Positions 1 through 9,580 of a stretch of DNA of 64,000 bases are shown in pieces. The DNA is taken from the NCBI RefSeq assembly GCF_050003625.1, contig NC_134400.1, positions 54,254,066 to 54,318,065 on the forward strand. Reading direction: 5' to 3'. Positions within the stretch are counted from its first letter, which is position 1. Every line of letters starts with the position of its first letter. This stretch comes from Haematobia irritans. Lineage: Eukaryota; Arthropoda; Insecta; Diptera; Muscidae. Below the pieces are notes generated by a model, which had not been told where the DNA came from, made no database searches, and saw only the letters and a list, made by a program, of their open reading frames with translations. The position numbers were made by a program, and so were the translations under genes.

Positions 1-33
1 TATAATATTCATACGGTTCAAAGTGAGAACTAT

Positions 34-219
34 TTGGATGTAATATGTATTAGTTTATCCATGTTTAAAATCTCTAATAAACCACTGGTCATATCATCAT
101 TGTATAGGTCTCAAAAATGTACGGTAGATTCATTTTTAACTAATTTCTTACTAGGTCTGAAAGTAGATTTTGCATTGATTGGGTTTTTTGTAATTTTGAT
201 ATATTTTGACATGATATAG
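34..219 (+). pseudogene. LINE endonuclease fragment
   Basis: The 61-residue open stretch contains ISSLYRSQKCTVDSFLTNF, which resembles the conserved YRPP/YRSP-then-FL block of LINE apurinic-type endonucleases. Such endonucleases nick the genomic target to prime reverse transcription. Only the middle of the domain is visible; the upstream catalytic part lies outside the window and the downstream part is out of frame. It belongs to the element that continues to about 2160. Confidence 0.5.
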
Positions 220-575
220 TGCTTACTACAATACTCCTTCAGCAGTCACCAATATACAGTACAAAGGAAGGTAACAATTAATTACAATAAGCTAGCCCTT
301 TATCTTGATAATAACCTGATATTGTCCCCATCAGATAGTTGCAATTACCAGTGCAAACGTCTTATTCACATGTTGTCTTCGGGTGCATTGAATTGCACTG
401 TTCCAACAACCAAGAATATAGATATTCGGTGCAAAATTTGACCATGGATGACAGAAAAACTGGCATTATTGATAAATTACAAGAACAAACTTCTAAAACG
501 TAAGAGAAAGTGTGGTAGAAATGAGAGTTCCAGGGATAATCTTGGTAGACGATAAAAATTTACAGCAAATGTTTA

Positions 576-863
576 ATGAGTGACTATTTTAGTGTTAACA
601 TCGAAAAATATAAGGGTGACCCACGGAGGACTTGGAAATTTTTAAATAGTCAGATAGGTAAAGATGGACGTACTCCTAGAGAAATAGTTGATTGCCATGG
701 TAATGTTTTCACTTCAGATGCTGAAAAAGCTGAAGTGTATAATAAATACTTTTTTGACTCGGTGAACAATTTACGATGTGAAATGTCTTATGGCGATTTC
801 GATTGGGAAAAAAGGTGCAACATTCTCGAAATTGATTGCAACATATCAAGAACACTGTCATAG
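576..863 (+). pseudogene. LINE ORF2 linker between endonuclease and reverse transcriptase
   Basis: The translation has the KGDPRRTWKFLNSQIGK and AEVYNKYFFDSVN blocks typical of the spacer before the reverse transcriptase in Jockey/CR1-like elements (a WK.LN motif, then a VFN.YF motif). It is closed by a stop at 861-863, and the sequence on to 1018 is scrambled. It is a broken part of the same element, with no independent function. Confidence 0.6.
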
Positions 864-1017
864 ATTTTGGATCCTTTATACCTCACAATATTAAAAATTA
901 ACAATAACTTTAGAATTGCACTATCATTTGGGCGAAATGTCAATTAGGGAAAAAGTAGTGTAACACCAAGGCAACATATTTTTTGCGAATCGAAAACGCC
1001 CTTATGATGCTGTTGGC

Positions 1018-1746
1018 ATGAATATATATCGTAATCTATTACTCCCATCTAATAATTGTTTTAATTTTGAACCTACTGATGCTCATACTGTTAAGAGAAT
1101 ACTTGATACATTACAGGCCAACAAGAGCTGCGGTTTTGACAACATTAATTCTAGAATGTTGCAACTGCGTAAGTCCATTGCGTCAGAAGCACTCGCACTG
1201 ATTTACAACAATATGTTTGATGAGTCGAAGTTTCCTGATATTCTTAAGTTACACAAAATTGTATCGATACCAAAAAAAGTTAATTCCAATAAAGTTGAGA
1301 ACTATCGGTCTATATCGCTTCTCTCCAGTGTAGGAAAAATATTTGAAAAGTTAATGTTCGACCAAATGACAGCTCACCTTGAGGAGCATAAACTTATATT
1401 CTGCAGGCAATATGGGTTTAGAAAAGGGGTAGGAACTGAGGAGCCACTGGTAAGTGTTGTTGATTATATTTGTAGAGGACTTGATAGTGGTTACAGAGGG
1501 GCAGCTGAAGTTTTCTTTGACTTATCGAAAGTGTTCGATTTGGTCGATCATTGCATTTTAATAGAGAAATTACAGTACTATGGGTTTTCCCAGGGAGCTA
1601 TCGAACTTATAAGAGACTATCTGAGAGGGAGGAAGCAATATGTCCACATAGGAGAATGTAGCAGCACTCAACTTGAGGTATTAAGTGGAGTTCCGCAACG
1701 AAGCATTATAGGCCCCTTATTGTTTAAAATTTCAGACAAAGCTTGA
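1018..1746 (+). pseudogene. non-LTR reverse transcriptase, truncated
   Basis: This is a 242-residue reverse-transcriptase fragment. Visible blocks in order are NKSCGFDNINSRML (usually K..G.D.I), VENYRSISLLSSVGKIFEKL, QYGFRKGVGTEEPL, motif A as FFDLSKVFDLVDH, and motif B as SGVPQRSIIGPLLF. Motif B normally reads GVPQGSILGPLLF, so the glycine after Q is already arginine. The frame closes soon after motif B, and the catalytic YADD/FADD box is absent: the sequence jumps to the C-terminal region after about 110 bp. The polymerase core is therefore dead. The family would copy its own RNA at the chromosomal target. Confidence 0.85.
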
Positions 1747-1857
1747 GCAAAGATCGAAGATGTTGTTGTGTCAATCGCAACTTCATATCTTCCGATAATT
1801 TTTTAATTTAGTCCCCATTCTGTAAAATTTAGTGATAATTTATCACAAACGGGTAGA

Positions 1858-2100
1858 ATGACTAGACAAGCAAATCAATTAATTTTTTCTAGATGTCGTT
1901 TAAAGTTGATCAAACAGAAAATAAGCTTTACTGGACCTATAGAATACAATCAGTTGCCATTAAGCCTGAGAGATATCACAAATATATCAACATTTAAAAC
2001 AAAAGTAAAAGATTATTTGATAAATAACGTGGAAGCACTTCTTACATATTTTTTTGCTCTACATTGTGTTTTTTGTGTTACGTATGCTTTTATTATGTAA
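1858..2100 (+). pseudogene. LINE ORF2 C-terminal end
   Basis: TRQANQLIFSRCRLKLIKQK, then GPIEYNQLPLSLRDI and STFKTKVKDYLINN, match the usual end of Jockey/CR1-type ORF2 (a TR..F..P block, a WN.LP..IR block, then FK..LK.YL). The distance from the RT fragment is far too short to hold the missing palm and thumb, so an internal deletion joined the two parts. Confidence 0.65.
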
Positions 2101-2486
2101 TGTAACTATATCTATTTTTATTTTATTATATATTAATACAAATAAAATAATTATGGTTTAAACCAACTTATCAGCCCCTATAAAGCCATAGTTGGCGCTG
2201 AGGCACAATGTTTTTGTTTTAAATACATTTGAATTCAATAATAAAAACAAATATAAACGGCCGTAAGTTCGGCCAGGCCGAAGCTTATGTACCCTCCATC
2301 ATGGATTGCGTAGAAACTTCATCTAAACACTGCCATCCACAATCGAATTACTTAAGTTGCGGTAACGCTTGCCGATGGCAAGGTATCTTAAACCTCCTAA
2401 CACCATCTTCTAAATTGTATGTAAGTCCATACGTGGTATATATTAAATCAAAAAGATCGATCCAATACGTATATAATTCAGTTTGA

Positions 2487-2830
2487 CAAAGTAAAGAGAT
2501 AAAATTTTAACAAAATTTTCTATAGAAATAAAATTTTCACAAAATTTTCTATAGAAATAAACTTTTGACAAAATTTTCTATAGAAATAAAATCTTGGTAG
2601 ATTATTTTTGGCTCGAGTGGCAACCATGATTATGAACCGAATAAAATTTGAACAAAATTTTCTATGAAATAAAATTTTGACAATGATGAAAATTTTATTA
2701 TGAACCGAATAAAATTTTAACAAAATTTTCTCTAGAAATAAAATTTTGACAAAATTTTCTATAGAAATAAAATTTTGACAAAATTTTCTATAGAAATAAA
2801 ATTTTGATAGACTATTTTTGGCTCTAGTGG
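2487..2830. repeat. 29-bp AT-rich minisatellite
   Basis: About ten imperfect copies of a 29-bp unit built from AAATTTTGACAAAATTTTC followed by TATAGAAATAA, in two runs (about 2487-2600 and 2640-2810). Each run ends in a segment containing TTTTTGGCTC.AGTGGCAACC and then ATTATGAACCGA. The unit is absent from the family A copy at 28.3-29.7 kb, so the array is specific to one variant of the host element. Confidence 0.8.
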
Positions 2831-2984
2831 CAACCATGATTATGAACCGATAAGGACCAATTTTTGTGTGATTGGACCAATTTTGGTATGGTTGTTAGCG
2901 ACCATATACTAACACCACGTTCCCAATTTGAACCGGATCGGATGAATTTTGCTCCTCCAAGAGGCTCCGGAGGTCAAATCTGGA

Positions 2985-3925
2985 GAACGTTTTATATGGG
3001 GGCTATATATAATTATGGACCGATATGGACCAATTCTGGCACGCTTGTTAAAGATCATATACTAACACCATGTTCCAAATTACAACCGGATCGGATGAAA
3101 TTTTCTTCTCTTTGAGGCTCCGCAAGCCAAATCTGGGGATCGGTTTATATGGGGGCTATATATAATTATGAACCGATGTGGACCAATTTTTGCATGGTTG
3201 TTAGAGACCATATACTAACACCATGTACCAAATTTCAGTCGGATCGGATGAAATTTGCTTCTCTTTTAGGCTCCGCAAGCCAAATCTGAGGATCGATTTA
3301 TATGGGGGCTATATATAATTATGGACCGATGTGGACCAATTTTAGCATGGTTGTTAGAGACCATATACCAACACCATGTACCAAATTTCAGCCGGATCGG
3401 ATGAAATATGCTTCTGTTAGAGGCTCCACAAGCCAAATCTGGGGATCGGTTTATATGGGGCTATATATAATTAAGGACCGATGTGGACCAATTTTTGCAT
3501 GGTTGTTAGAGACCATATACCAACTTCATGTACCAAATTTCAGCCGGATCGGATGAAATTTTCTTCTCTTTGAGGCTCCGCAAGCCAAATCTGGGGATCG
3601 GTTTATATGGGGGCTATATATAATTATGGACCGATGTGGACCAATTTTTGCATGGTTGTTAGAGACCATATACTAACACCATGTACCAAATTTCAGCCGG
3701 ATCGGATGAAATTTGCTTCTCTTTTAGGCTCCGCAAGCCAAATCTGGGGATCGGTTTATATGGGGGCTATATATAATTATGGACCGATGTGGACCAATTT
3801 TAGCATGGTTGTTAGAGACCATATACCAACACCATGTACCAAATTTCAGCCGGATCGGATGAAATATGCTCCTGTTAGAAGCTCCACAAGCCAAATCTGA
3901 GGGTCCCTTTATATGGGGGCTATAC
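2985..3925 (-). repeat. 153-bp tandem units of DINE family A
   Basis: The block beginning TATATGGGGGCTATATATAA recurs at about 2993, 3146, 3300, 3454, 3606, 3759 and 3912, a spacing of 152-154 bp. Units carry single-base changes and small indels but stay aligned. On the minus strand each unit includes the core TATAGCCCCCATATA that is shared in variant form with families B and C. Confidence 0.9.
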
Positions 3926-4211
3926 GTAAAAGTGGACCGATATGTCCCATTTTCAATACCATCCGACCTACATCGATAACAACTACTTGTGCCAAGTTTC
4001 AAGTCGATAGCTTGTTTCGTTCGGAAGTTAGCGTGATTTCAACAGACGGACGGACGGACGGACGGACGGACATGCTTAGATCGACTCAGAATTTCACCAC
4101 GACCCAGAATATATACTTTATGGGGTCTTAGAGCAATATTTCGATGTGTTACAAACGGAATGACAAAGTTAATATACCCCCATCCTATGATGGAGGGTAT
4201 AAAAAGTGTTC

Positions 4212-4283
4212 GGTCGGAGCAGGGATTGAACCCACGACCCTTTGCATGTACGGCAGACATGCTAACCACTGCTCCACGTGGCA
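4212..4283 (-). other. tRNA-like module 1 of MITE E
   Basis: The reverse complement has a box A-like GTGGAGCAGTGGTTAGCATG and box B-like GGGTTCAATCCC about 40 bp apart, the arrangement of an RNA polymerase III internal promoter. It resembles the tRNA-derived head of the SINE family in this window (for example 25768-26116). No credible cloverleaf is expected, because the acceptor arms do not pair well. A tRNA-derived module is the best reading, not a functional tRNA. Confidence 0.6.
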
Positions 4284-4396
4284 AACAAATGTATGTTTCT
4301 GTTAAATAATGTTATGTTTGCATGGGCTCGTGGGTGCTGCAAACTATGCTATATAAATGTAACTTATAACGATAATTATCTAATGGTGACTATAAC

Positions 4397-4470
4397 AGCT
4401 ACGTAGTCCAGTGGATAGTGTGTTGGCTTACAAACTGTATGGTCCTCGGTTCGATTCTCCGTGCAGACGA
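4397..4470 (+). other. tRNA-like module 2 of MITE E
   Basis: CGTAGTCCAGTGGATAGTGT gives a box A-like element and GGTTCGATTC a box B-like element. The same module occurs at 9930-9992 and, reversed, at 11813-11885, always within MITE E. In both E1 and E4 it points away from module 1, so the two possible polymerase III promoters are divergent. Confidence 0.6.
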
Positions 4471-4782
4471 AAGGTAAAATTTAAAAAAAATTATAAAAGT
4501 GAATAATTTCTTCAACATTATTTGTATTACAGAAAAAGGTGCCAAGAACTAAAATATTTCGTGGATGTGAAAATTACGAGTATGTTAGGCAATGAACACA
4601 ATCGTCTTTGGGAAAATTTTTCCAAGCATATAATATTTTTGGGCTCAAAATGCTTCCAAACATATAATATGTTCACATAAAACAAACATATTAATGTTTC
4701 GGCAGTATCCAATAATATATGTGCTTCCTGCAAAATATGTTTGGAACATATGTTAAAGGAGCGATTTTTTTTGAGGGTGCAG

Positions 4783-5150
4783 CAAAAAAAAGTTGTTCTA
4801 ATGTCAAAGTTTGAAAAAGTTTAAAAGCACATCCAAAATGTCCTCCCAAAGATGTTCTTTATTTTACTTACACTGGAAGTTCTTTTAATTTAAATATTTA
4901 TAACGCGCTTTAATCATATTTTTAATGGGTATTGTAAAAATTATTTATTGGGCAAAATATCACAAAATTGTTTAGTTCACATCCAAAACACTGAATTCGT
5001 ATCATATCACAAGAAGTGATGCAAATATATTGCAACGGCTGTTGAAATGGCGGACATCCGCCCTATGACAAGCCCATTTTAAATTCATCGCTCTAGCGCC
5101 AATTTCGCACCAGTTACGGAACTTTTTTTGTGAAATCAGCGTTTTGTAAT
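4783..5150 (-). mobile_element. MITE G fragment (copy G3)
   Basis: GGCGGACATCCGCCCTATGA followed by CAAGCCCATTT, and surrounding sequence, is the inverse of sequence at 19963-20540 (copy G2). Family G is characterised by CCCAGCAAAAAAA ends (see 23017-24142). This copy has no recognisable terminus of its own. Confidence 0.5.
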
Positions 5151-5179
5151 ACAGTTTAGTTAAAATTTATACTAAAAGC

Positions 5180-5401
5180 TCACCAAACCACTATAGATGC
5201 ATCCAGTTTGCACGCTCGAATAGAGGACTTAAAATACTACATCCTAAGATACGATCACTAGTATCCGAAAGACAATTCTTCATATACACTATTCGTCTTT
5301 GGAACTCCTTACCTTTCACACTGCAAACTACAAGCAATGATATCCGCTTTAAAAATTTTAAATATCTGCTTAACTGTTTAAGAATCTTGTTCACAATATA
5401 A
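5180..5401 (+). pseudogene. 3'-terminal ORF2 fragment of a 5'-truncated LINE
   Basis: One frame is open for 73 codons up to the stop at 5399-5401. It contains LKILHPKIRSLVSERQFF followed by TIRLWNSLPFTLQ and then FKNFKYLLN, the standard WN.LP / FK..LK.YL ending of CR1/Jockey-type ORF2. The piece lacks any catalytic domain. Downstream is about 170 bp of 3' untranslated sequence ending in an (AAAT)n tail at about 5548-5570. That is what target-primed reverse transcription leaves when the 5' part is lost. Confidence 0.7.
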
Positions 5402-5547
5402 AATGTTGCAAACTTATCGAAATTTTCAATTATTATAAATTTTGTGTTTTGTTAAGTTTTTTATATTTATACTAAATTGTTTTCTCCTACACCAACACCA
5501 ACACATTTATAAGATGTATCATCTTGTTGTACTAGTTTTACAAATTA

Positions 5548-5572
5548 TTAAATAAATAAATAAATAAAAAAT
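5548..5572 (+). repeat. (AAAT)n tail of the LINE 3' end
   Basis: A short run of TAAA/AAAT units directly after the 3' untranslated sequence of the LINE fragment. Simple tails of this kind are typical of CR1-like insertions. Confidence 0.7.
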
Positions 5573-5625
5573 CTAAAATTAACCAAAATTTTCCTTCCCA
5601 CCAGTTCACTGTTTTTTGAGTGCAG
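5573..5625 (-). mobile_element. end fragment of MITE H
   Basis: AACCAAAATTTTCCTTCCCA followed by CAGTTCACTGTTTTTTGAGTG is the reverse complement of the left end of MITE H1 at 30635 (CACTCATAAAACAGTGAAC onward). Only about 50 bp remain. Confidence 0.5.
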
Positions 5626-5910
5626 GTGGTTATGCTTTGTAGTCAAGATCAAAAATCAACAAACTCAACTTTGAAGAAATTTTCATAATTAGAGATGATC
5701 TTAATAAAACATTTTCTTTCATGTAAAAATATTTTTTTTTTAAGTTGAATCGCTTAACTGTAAGAATAAAACTACTCCATTAAAAATTTTATCGACTTTT
5801 GGACAATGAAAACTTTATATCAGAGAAATGCGTTTTTACGTTAATAAAATTCGCATCGAATTGCATGGACAAGAAATTGTTGGTCTCACGACAAGTATTT
5901 TTCAGTGTAC
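5626..5910 (-). mobile_element. MITE F fragment (copy F0)
   Basis: GCTTTGTAGTCAAGAT, CGACTTTTGGACAATGAAAA, TCAGAGAAATGCGT and TCACGACA in order match the second half of MITE F on the minus strand. The copy ends at TTTTTCAGTG followed by TA, the family's terminal repeat and TA target. The other end is lost. Confidence 0.7.
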
Positions 5911-6041
5911 CGCAAATACGTCTAGATTTTCAATTTAAGACAAAAAGAATAAAACTTACGTTGTGTAGATGTCCCAGAAGTCAAATTGAAGATCGGTCTA
6001 AATTGGGGCTATGCAATATTCGTCACACACAATTGTGAGTC

Positions 6042-6366
6042 TAGGTTAGGTTAGGTGGCAAGCCCGATGTATCAGGCTCACTCAGACTATTCAGTCCATT
6101 GTGATACCACATTGGTGAACTTCTCACTTATCACTGAGTGCTGCCCGATTCCATGTTAAGCTCAATGACAAGGGACCTCCTTTTTATAGCCGAGTCCGAA
6201 CGACGTTCCACATTGCAGTGAAACCACTTAGAAATGTCACCAGCATTACTGAGGTGGGAGAATCCACCGCTGAAAAACTTTTTGGTGTTCGGTCGAAGCA
6301 GGAATCGAACCCACGACCTTGTGTACGCAAGGCGGGAATGCTAACCATTGCACCACGGTGGCCTAA
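6042..6366 (-). mobile_element. full-length tRNA-derived SINE (copy S1)
   Basis: On the minus strand: a tRNA-like head (GCCACCGTGGTGCAATGGTT; box B in the GGGTTCGATTCC region at about 6305-6316), a body with GGTGGATTCTCCCACCTCAG and GGCTATAAAAAGGAGGTCCC, and a tail CACCTAACCTAACCTA. About 325 bp. SINEs have no protein; they are transcribed by polymerase III and reverse-transcribed by a LINE. Five or more further copies or pieces of this family occur in the window. Confidence 0.85.
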
Positions 6367-6431
6367 AGTAACATACCTCTGTGTTTCTAATTTTATTTAA
6401 AATTCAGACAAAAATCTTTCATGTGTTTATA

Positions 6432-7057
6432 CACTGAAAAAATTATTGTCGTAAGACTAAAGATTTCATGTCCTTAAAATACGAATCCGAATTTTGCTTA
6501 GCATAAAAGACGCATTTCTCTGACATAAAGTTTTTTTTCTTATCGACTTCATTGAAAAGTTTATCAACACTTTTCAATGAAGTCGTTTTGTCCTTATAGT
6601 TAAGTAATTCGACTTAGAATTAAGTATCCTAACATGAAAGAAAGTTTTGTTTGACTATGGTAAACTTTGAAAATTCTTTACAATTAATGAAATTGTCTTT
6701 AAATATGTAGACTTTTCGTATCTTGACTACAAAGCAAAAAATCATTTAAAAATAAGAAATTTTTCCAACATTTTATTTTAAAGACTTTTTTACTTGAAAC
6801 AAAGCATAATTTCTACTTGTAGTCGAGTTGTCGTTAACATAATTTTAAAGGATAGCACATGAAGAAAAAAAAACTGAAAAAAACCAACGAATTAATCTTT
6901 GGTTCCTAGAAAGAAGTACGCAAAACATAAATTTAAAAGAGAATTGTGTCTTAAATTTGTCCTTACTTCAGTTCTCCGCTTCTATGCCTTGGAATCAATA
7001 CCAAAATCATTAGTGAAAAGAGAAAATCTTTGGAACCGGACATTCTTTTTTTTAGTG
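6432..7057 (+). mobile_element. complete MITE F (copy F1)
   Basis: 626 bp of AT-rich non-coding sequence starting CACTGAAAAAATTATTGTCG and ending TTTTTTTTAGTG, flanked by TA on both sides (6430-6431 and 7058-7059). The CACTGAAAAAA-type terminal inverted repeat and TA duplication indicate a Tc1/mariner-type non-autonomous element. Seven copies or pieces are recognisable here (also at 12960, 16978, 19136, 20842, 24333 and 33108). Confidence 0.8.
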
Positions 7058-7059
7058 TA

Positions 7060-8196
7060 GACGAAGCACTGTATTCGCCATACATGGCTTGAATTCTATC
7101 TTGCTTTTGCTTTCTCATCTTACTGATAATTGCTATGAAAGTGTTAAGATACAAACGCACATGCGTTTCTGTGTAAGGCAGTTGCGTTTGAGTTGCCTTG
7201 TAAAATTTAAAGATGGCTATTCAGGAGCAGTTCGATTTCCAAAGGGCTTCCTTTAAAACGAAATGTTTTGGGATGAGAAAATCCGGTTAAACGGTTCGTT
7301 GTTTCAACGTCTTTTGAAAGTAACAAAAAATAAATAACAGCGGTAATAATGACTCGAGCTATAAGGAAACAGGTAGACGAAGGCCGTAGCACTTCGAGCC
7401 ACATTTACAAATGGTTAAATACACATCCAAATACCTTGAACGGAACGCCAGCTGAGCAGTGACATGAGGCGGCTGTTAATTCGATTTTTGCCGATGATTA
7501 TGATGATGATGATGACTGGGCTATGTTGTTGGTGTTGGCCGTATTGTTTCAGTTCGGCATTAACAACAATAAACGTGAGTTTTGTTAGCAGTGCTCCAAC
7601 TACCAACTGCCTGCCAAACTAATATAACTTGTGTTACCAAAAATTTCTTCCTATCTTCACATATGTTTACCGTTCACCTGTGTGTTATTTTTTTTTGTTT
7701 GGACGAAGAGGGCATGTTTCTGCCGTTACACCACCACTAGTGCAACCACCAAGTCCTTTTCTCATAGTTGGAAATATGTATTACCAAATTTTCACACACA
7801 ACCTCAAGGAATTCTCAACATTCTTCATTTCATTCGCGGCTAACATGTGGAATCAATTCTAGAACATTGTTGGTTGTCATCCAACTGCTCTATTTTTGGG
7901 TTATTCTATTGACTCCACAGAGCCAAAATGCTAAAATGGACAAAAATAGAAGTGAGAATATGACTGACTTTAGATAAAGTGGACATAGTTAGGTTATAGA
8001 GTTTAGTACAAATTAGCATTGTCCTGGGTAATAACTCTCTATCTTCTTGTGATTTGCTTTACCTCACACTCGGTAATAAGCCGAGCAATGTGCTTAGCGA
8101 AAAATGTGATTTGGTTTTGGTGCCGTAATAAACAATGTTAGCGTAACTAACACACAATATATTTGTCACCAATTCGATCCCGAATTTTTATAGGTA
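7060..8196. other. unassigned stretch
   Basis: No recognisable protein, RNA gene or repeat shared with the rest of the window. Base composition is less AT-rich than the neighbouring MITEs, with a short GAT microsatellite at about 7493-7516. Small ORFs of 60-77 codons are present on both strands without family motifs. It may be host unique-copy sequence. Confidence 0.4.
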
Positions 8197-8569
8197 CACG
8201 CTCACAAAAAATCGCTTCTGTAACATATACTCCCAAACATATTTTGCTTCAAGCATATACATTTTTGGGTATTGCCCAAACATTTATATGTTTGATCTCT
8301 TCCAATATATAATATGTTTGAAAGCATATTGGTCTAAACAATATATGTTTGGGTAGTCTAAGTTCCAAACATTTTGTATTTTTACATCTAAATTCAATAA
8401 TGTTGTCTTCCAAAAACCAATATGTTATTATGTGAGCATATAATATGTTTGGAAGCATTTTGCAACATAGGTTTTCGACCTGAATGCTCAAAATTTTGTT
8501 TCTGCCCAATTGTATATTCCCCCACATCTTTCTCACTTCCACGAGATTTTTTAGTTCTTAGCACCTTTT
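8197..8569 (-). mobile_element. MITE E, right half only (copy E2)
   Basis: Starts after a TA at 8195-8196 with CACGCTCACAAAAAATCGCT, the terminus seen reversed in E3. The body closely matches 10080-10558 on the opposite strand. It is cut off at 8569, where the DINE C1 element begins inside the family's run of T after GCACC. The other half of the copy is not found beyond DINE C1. Confidence 0.75.
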
Positions 8570-8705
8570 TATACCCTTCACCACTACTGTGGTACAGGGT
8601 ATAATAAGTTTGTGCATTTGTATGTAACGCCAAGAAGGAAAAGTCTGAGACCCATCGTTTAGTATACCGATCGTCTGAGAATTAAATTCTGGATCGATTT
8701 AGCGA

Positions 8706-8739
8706 TGTCCGTCTGTCTGTCCGTCTGTCTGTCTGTTGA
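8706..8739 (+). repeat. GTCY microsatellite of DINE C1
   Basis: GTCC and GTCT tetramers alternate for about 34 bp. A (GTCY)n tract near the 5' end is a known hallmark of DINE-1-type elements and recurs here at 13762-13822, 61276-61320 and 63014-63046, and reversed at 4043-4070. Confidence 0.85.
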
Positions 8740-8999
8740 TGTATTTTTGTGTGCAAAGTACAGCTCGCAGTTTTAGTCCGATTGTCCTAAAATTTGGTAT
8801 AGGGTCCTGTTTCGGCTCAAAGACGATCCCTATTGATTTTGGAAAAAATCGGTTCAGATTTAGATATAGCTGCCATATATATTTTTCACCGATCTGGTCA
8901 TAATTGGCGTGTATATCAACCGATCTTCCTCAAATTCCGTACATCCGAATATTTTATGAGTCTCCAAAAATTTGCAAAATATCAGCCAAATCGGTTCAG

Positions 9000-9580
9000 A
9001 TTTATATATAGCTCCCATATATAGCTTTCGCCCGATTTACACGCATTTGCCCACAGAGGCCAATTTTTTGCTCCGATTTAGTTGCAATTTTGCACAGGGA
9101 GTAGAATTAGCATTATAGCTATGCGTGTCAAATTTGGTTGAAATCGGTTCAGATTTAGATATAGCTCCCATATATAGCTTTCGCCCGATTTACACTCAAA
9201 TGACCACAGAGGCCAATTTTTTGTTCCGATTTAGTTGAAATTTTGCACAGGGAGTATAATTAGCATTGTAGCTATGCGTGCCAAATTTGGTTGAAATCGG
9301 TTCAGATTTAGATATAGCTCCCATATATAGCTTTCGCCCGATTTACACTCATATGACCACAGAGGCCAATTTTTTGCTCCGATTTAGTTGAAATTTTGCA
9401 CAGGGAGTAGAATTAGCGTTGTAGCTATGCGTGCCAAATTTGGTTGAAATCGGTTCAGATTTAGATATATCTCCCATATATAGCTTTCGCCCGATTTACA
9501 CTCATATGACCGTAGAGGCCAATTTTTAACTCCGATTTAGTTGATATTTTACACAGGGAGTAGAATTAGCATTGTAGCTA
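9000..9580 (+). repeat. approximately 153-bp tandem units of DINE family C
   Basis: The block CCCATATATAGCTTTCGCCC recurs at about 9015, 9168, 9320 and 9473. Between blocks each unit reads through GACCACAGAGGCCAATTTTT, TTTTGCACAGGGAGTA and GCGTGCCAAATTTGGTTGAA. Units differ by scattered substitutions. The last is interrupted by MITE E3 at 9581. Confidence 0.9.

Larger units (their letters stand above)
1..2160 (+). mobile_element. decayed Jockey/CR1-like non-LTR retrotransposon, left end outside window
   Basis: Endonuclease, linker, reverse transcriptase and C-terminal pieces follow one another in the order expected for LINE ORF2, all on the plus strand but separated by stops and frame changes. 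The element runs in from the left edge and ends in an A/T-rich tail near 2100-2160. The pieces are listed separately. It cannot encode a working protein. The clade (Jockey/CR1 group rather than I or R1) is inferred from the linker and C-terminal style and is uncertain. Confidence 0.8.
2247..4205 (-). mobile_element. DINE-1/Helentron-like non-autonomous element, family A (copy A1)
   Basis: Read on the minus strand, the element starts near 4205 with TATACCCTCCATCATAGGAT. It then has a GTCC microsatellite (seen as GGAC repeats at about 4043-4070), a block of 153-bp tandem units, and ends near 2247 with a stem-loop and a TTTGTT terminus. The stem at 2265-2286 pairs AAGTTCGGCC with GGCCGAAGCTT. 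This architecture is that of DINE-1/INE-1 elements, non-autonomous relatives of Helentrons mobilised by rolling-circle transposase. No coding capacity is present. A minisatellite block (2487-2830) lies near its 3' end and is absent from copy A2. Confidence 0.8.
4206..4782 (+). mobile_element. composite MITE family E (copy E1), truncated on the left
   Basis: It shares with copy E4 (minus strand, 11337-12085) two oppositely oriented tRNA-like modules followed by an AT-rich segment full of CAAACATAT/ATATGTTTG motifs. It ends in GAGCGATTTTTTTTGAGGGT and then GCAG. The left part abuts the DINE A1 terminus. Complete copy E3 (9581-10558) shows that family members carry TA duplications and CACG..CGTG ends, so it is assigned to the Tc1/mariner-type MITEs. 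Confidence 0.65.

Noticed and set aside
2985..3925. CRISPR-like array
   Set aside because: Whole 153-bp units repeat head to tail with no unique spacers, in a eukaryotic DINE element.
4397..4470. Functional tRNA gene
   Set aside because: Box A and box B are present, but the acceptor and anticodon arms do not pair convincingly. The module recurs only inside MITE E.
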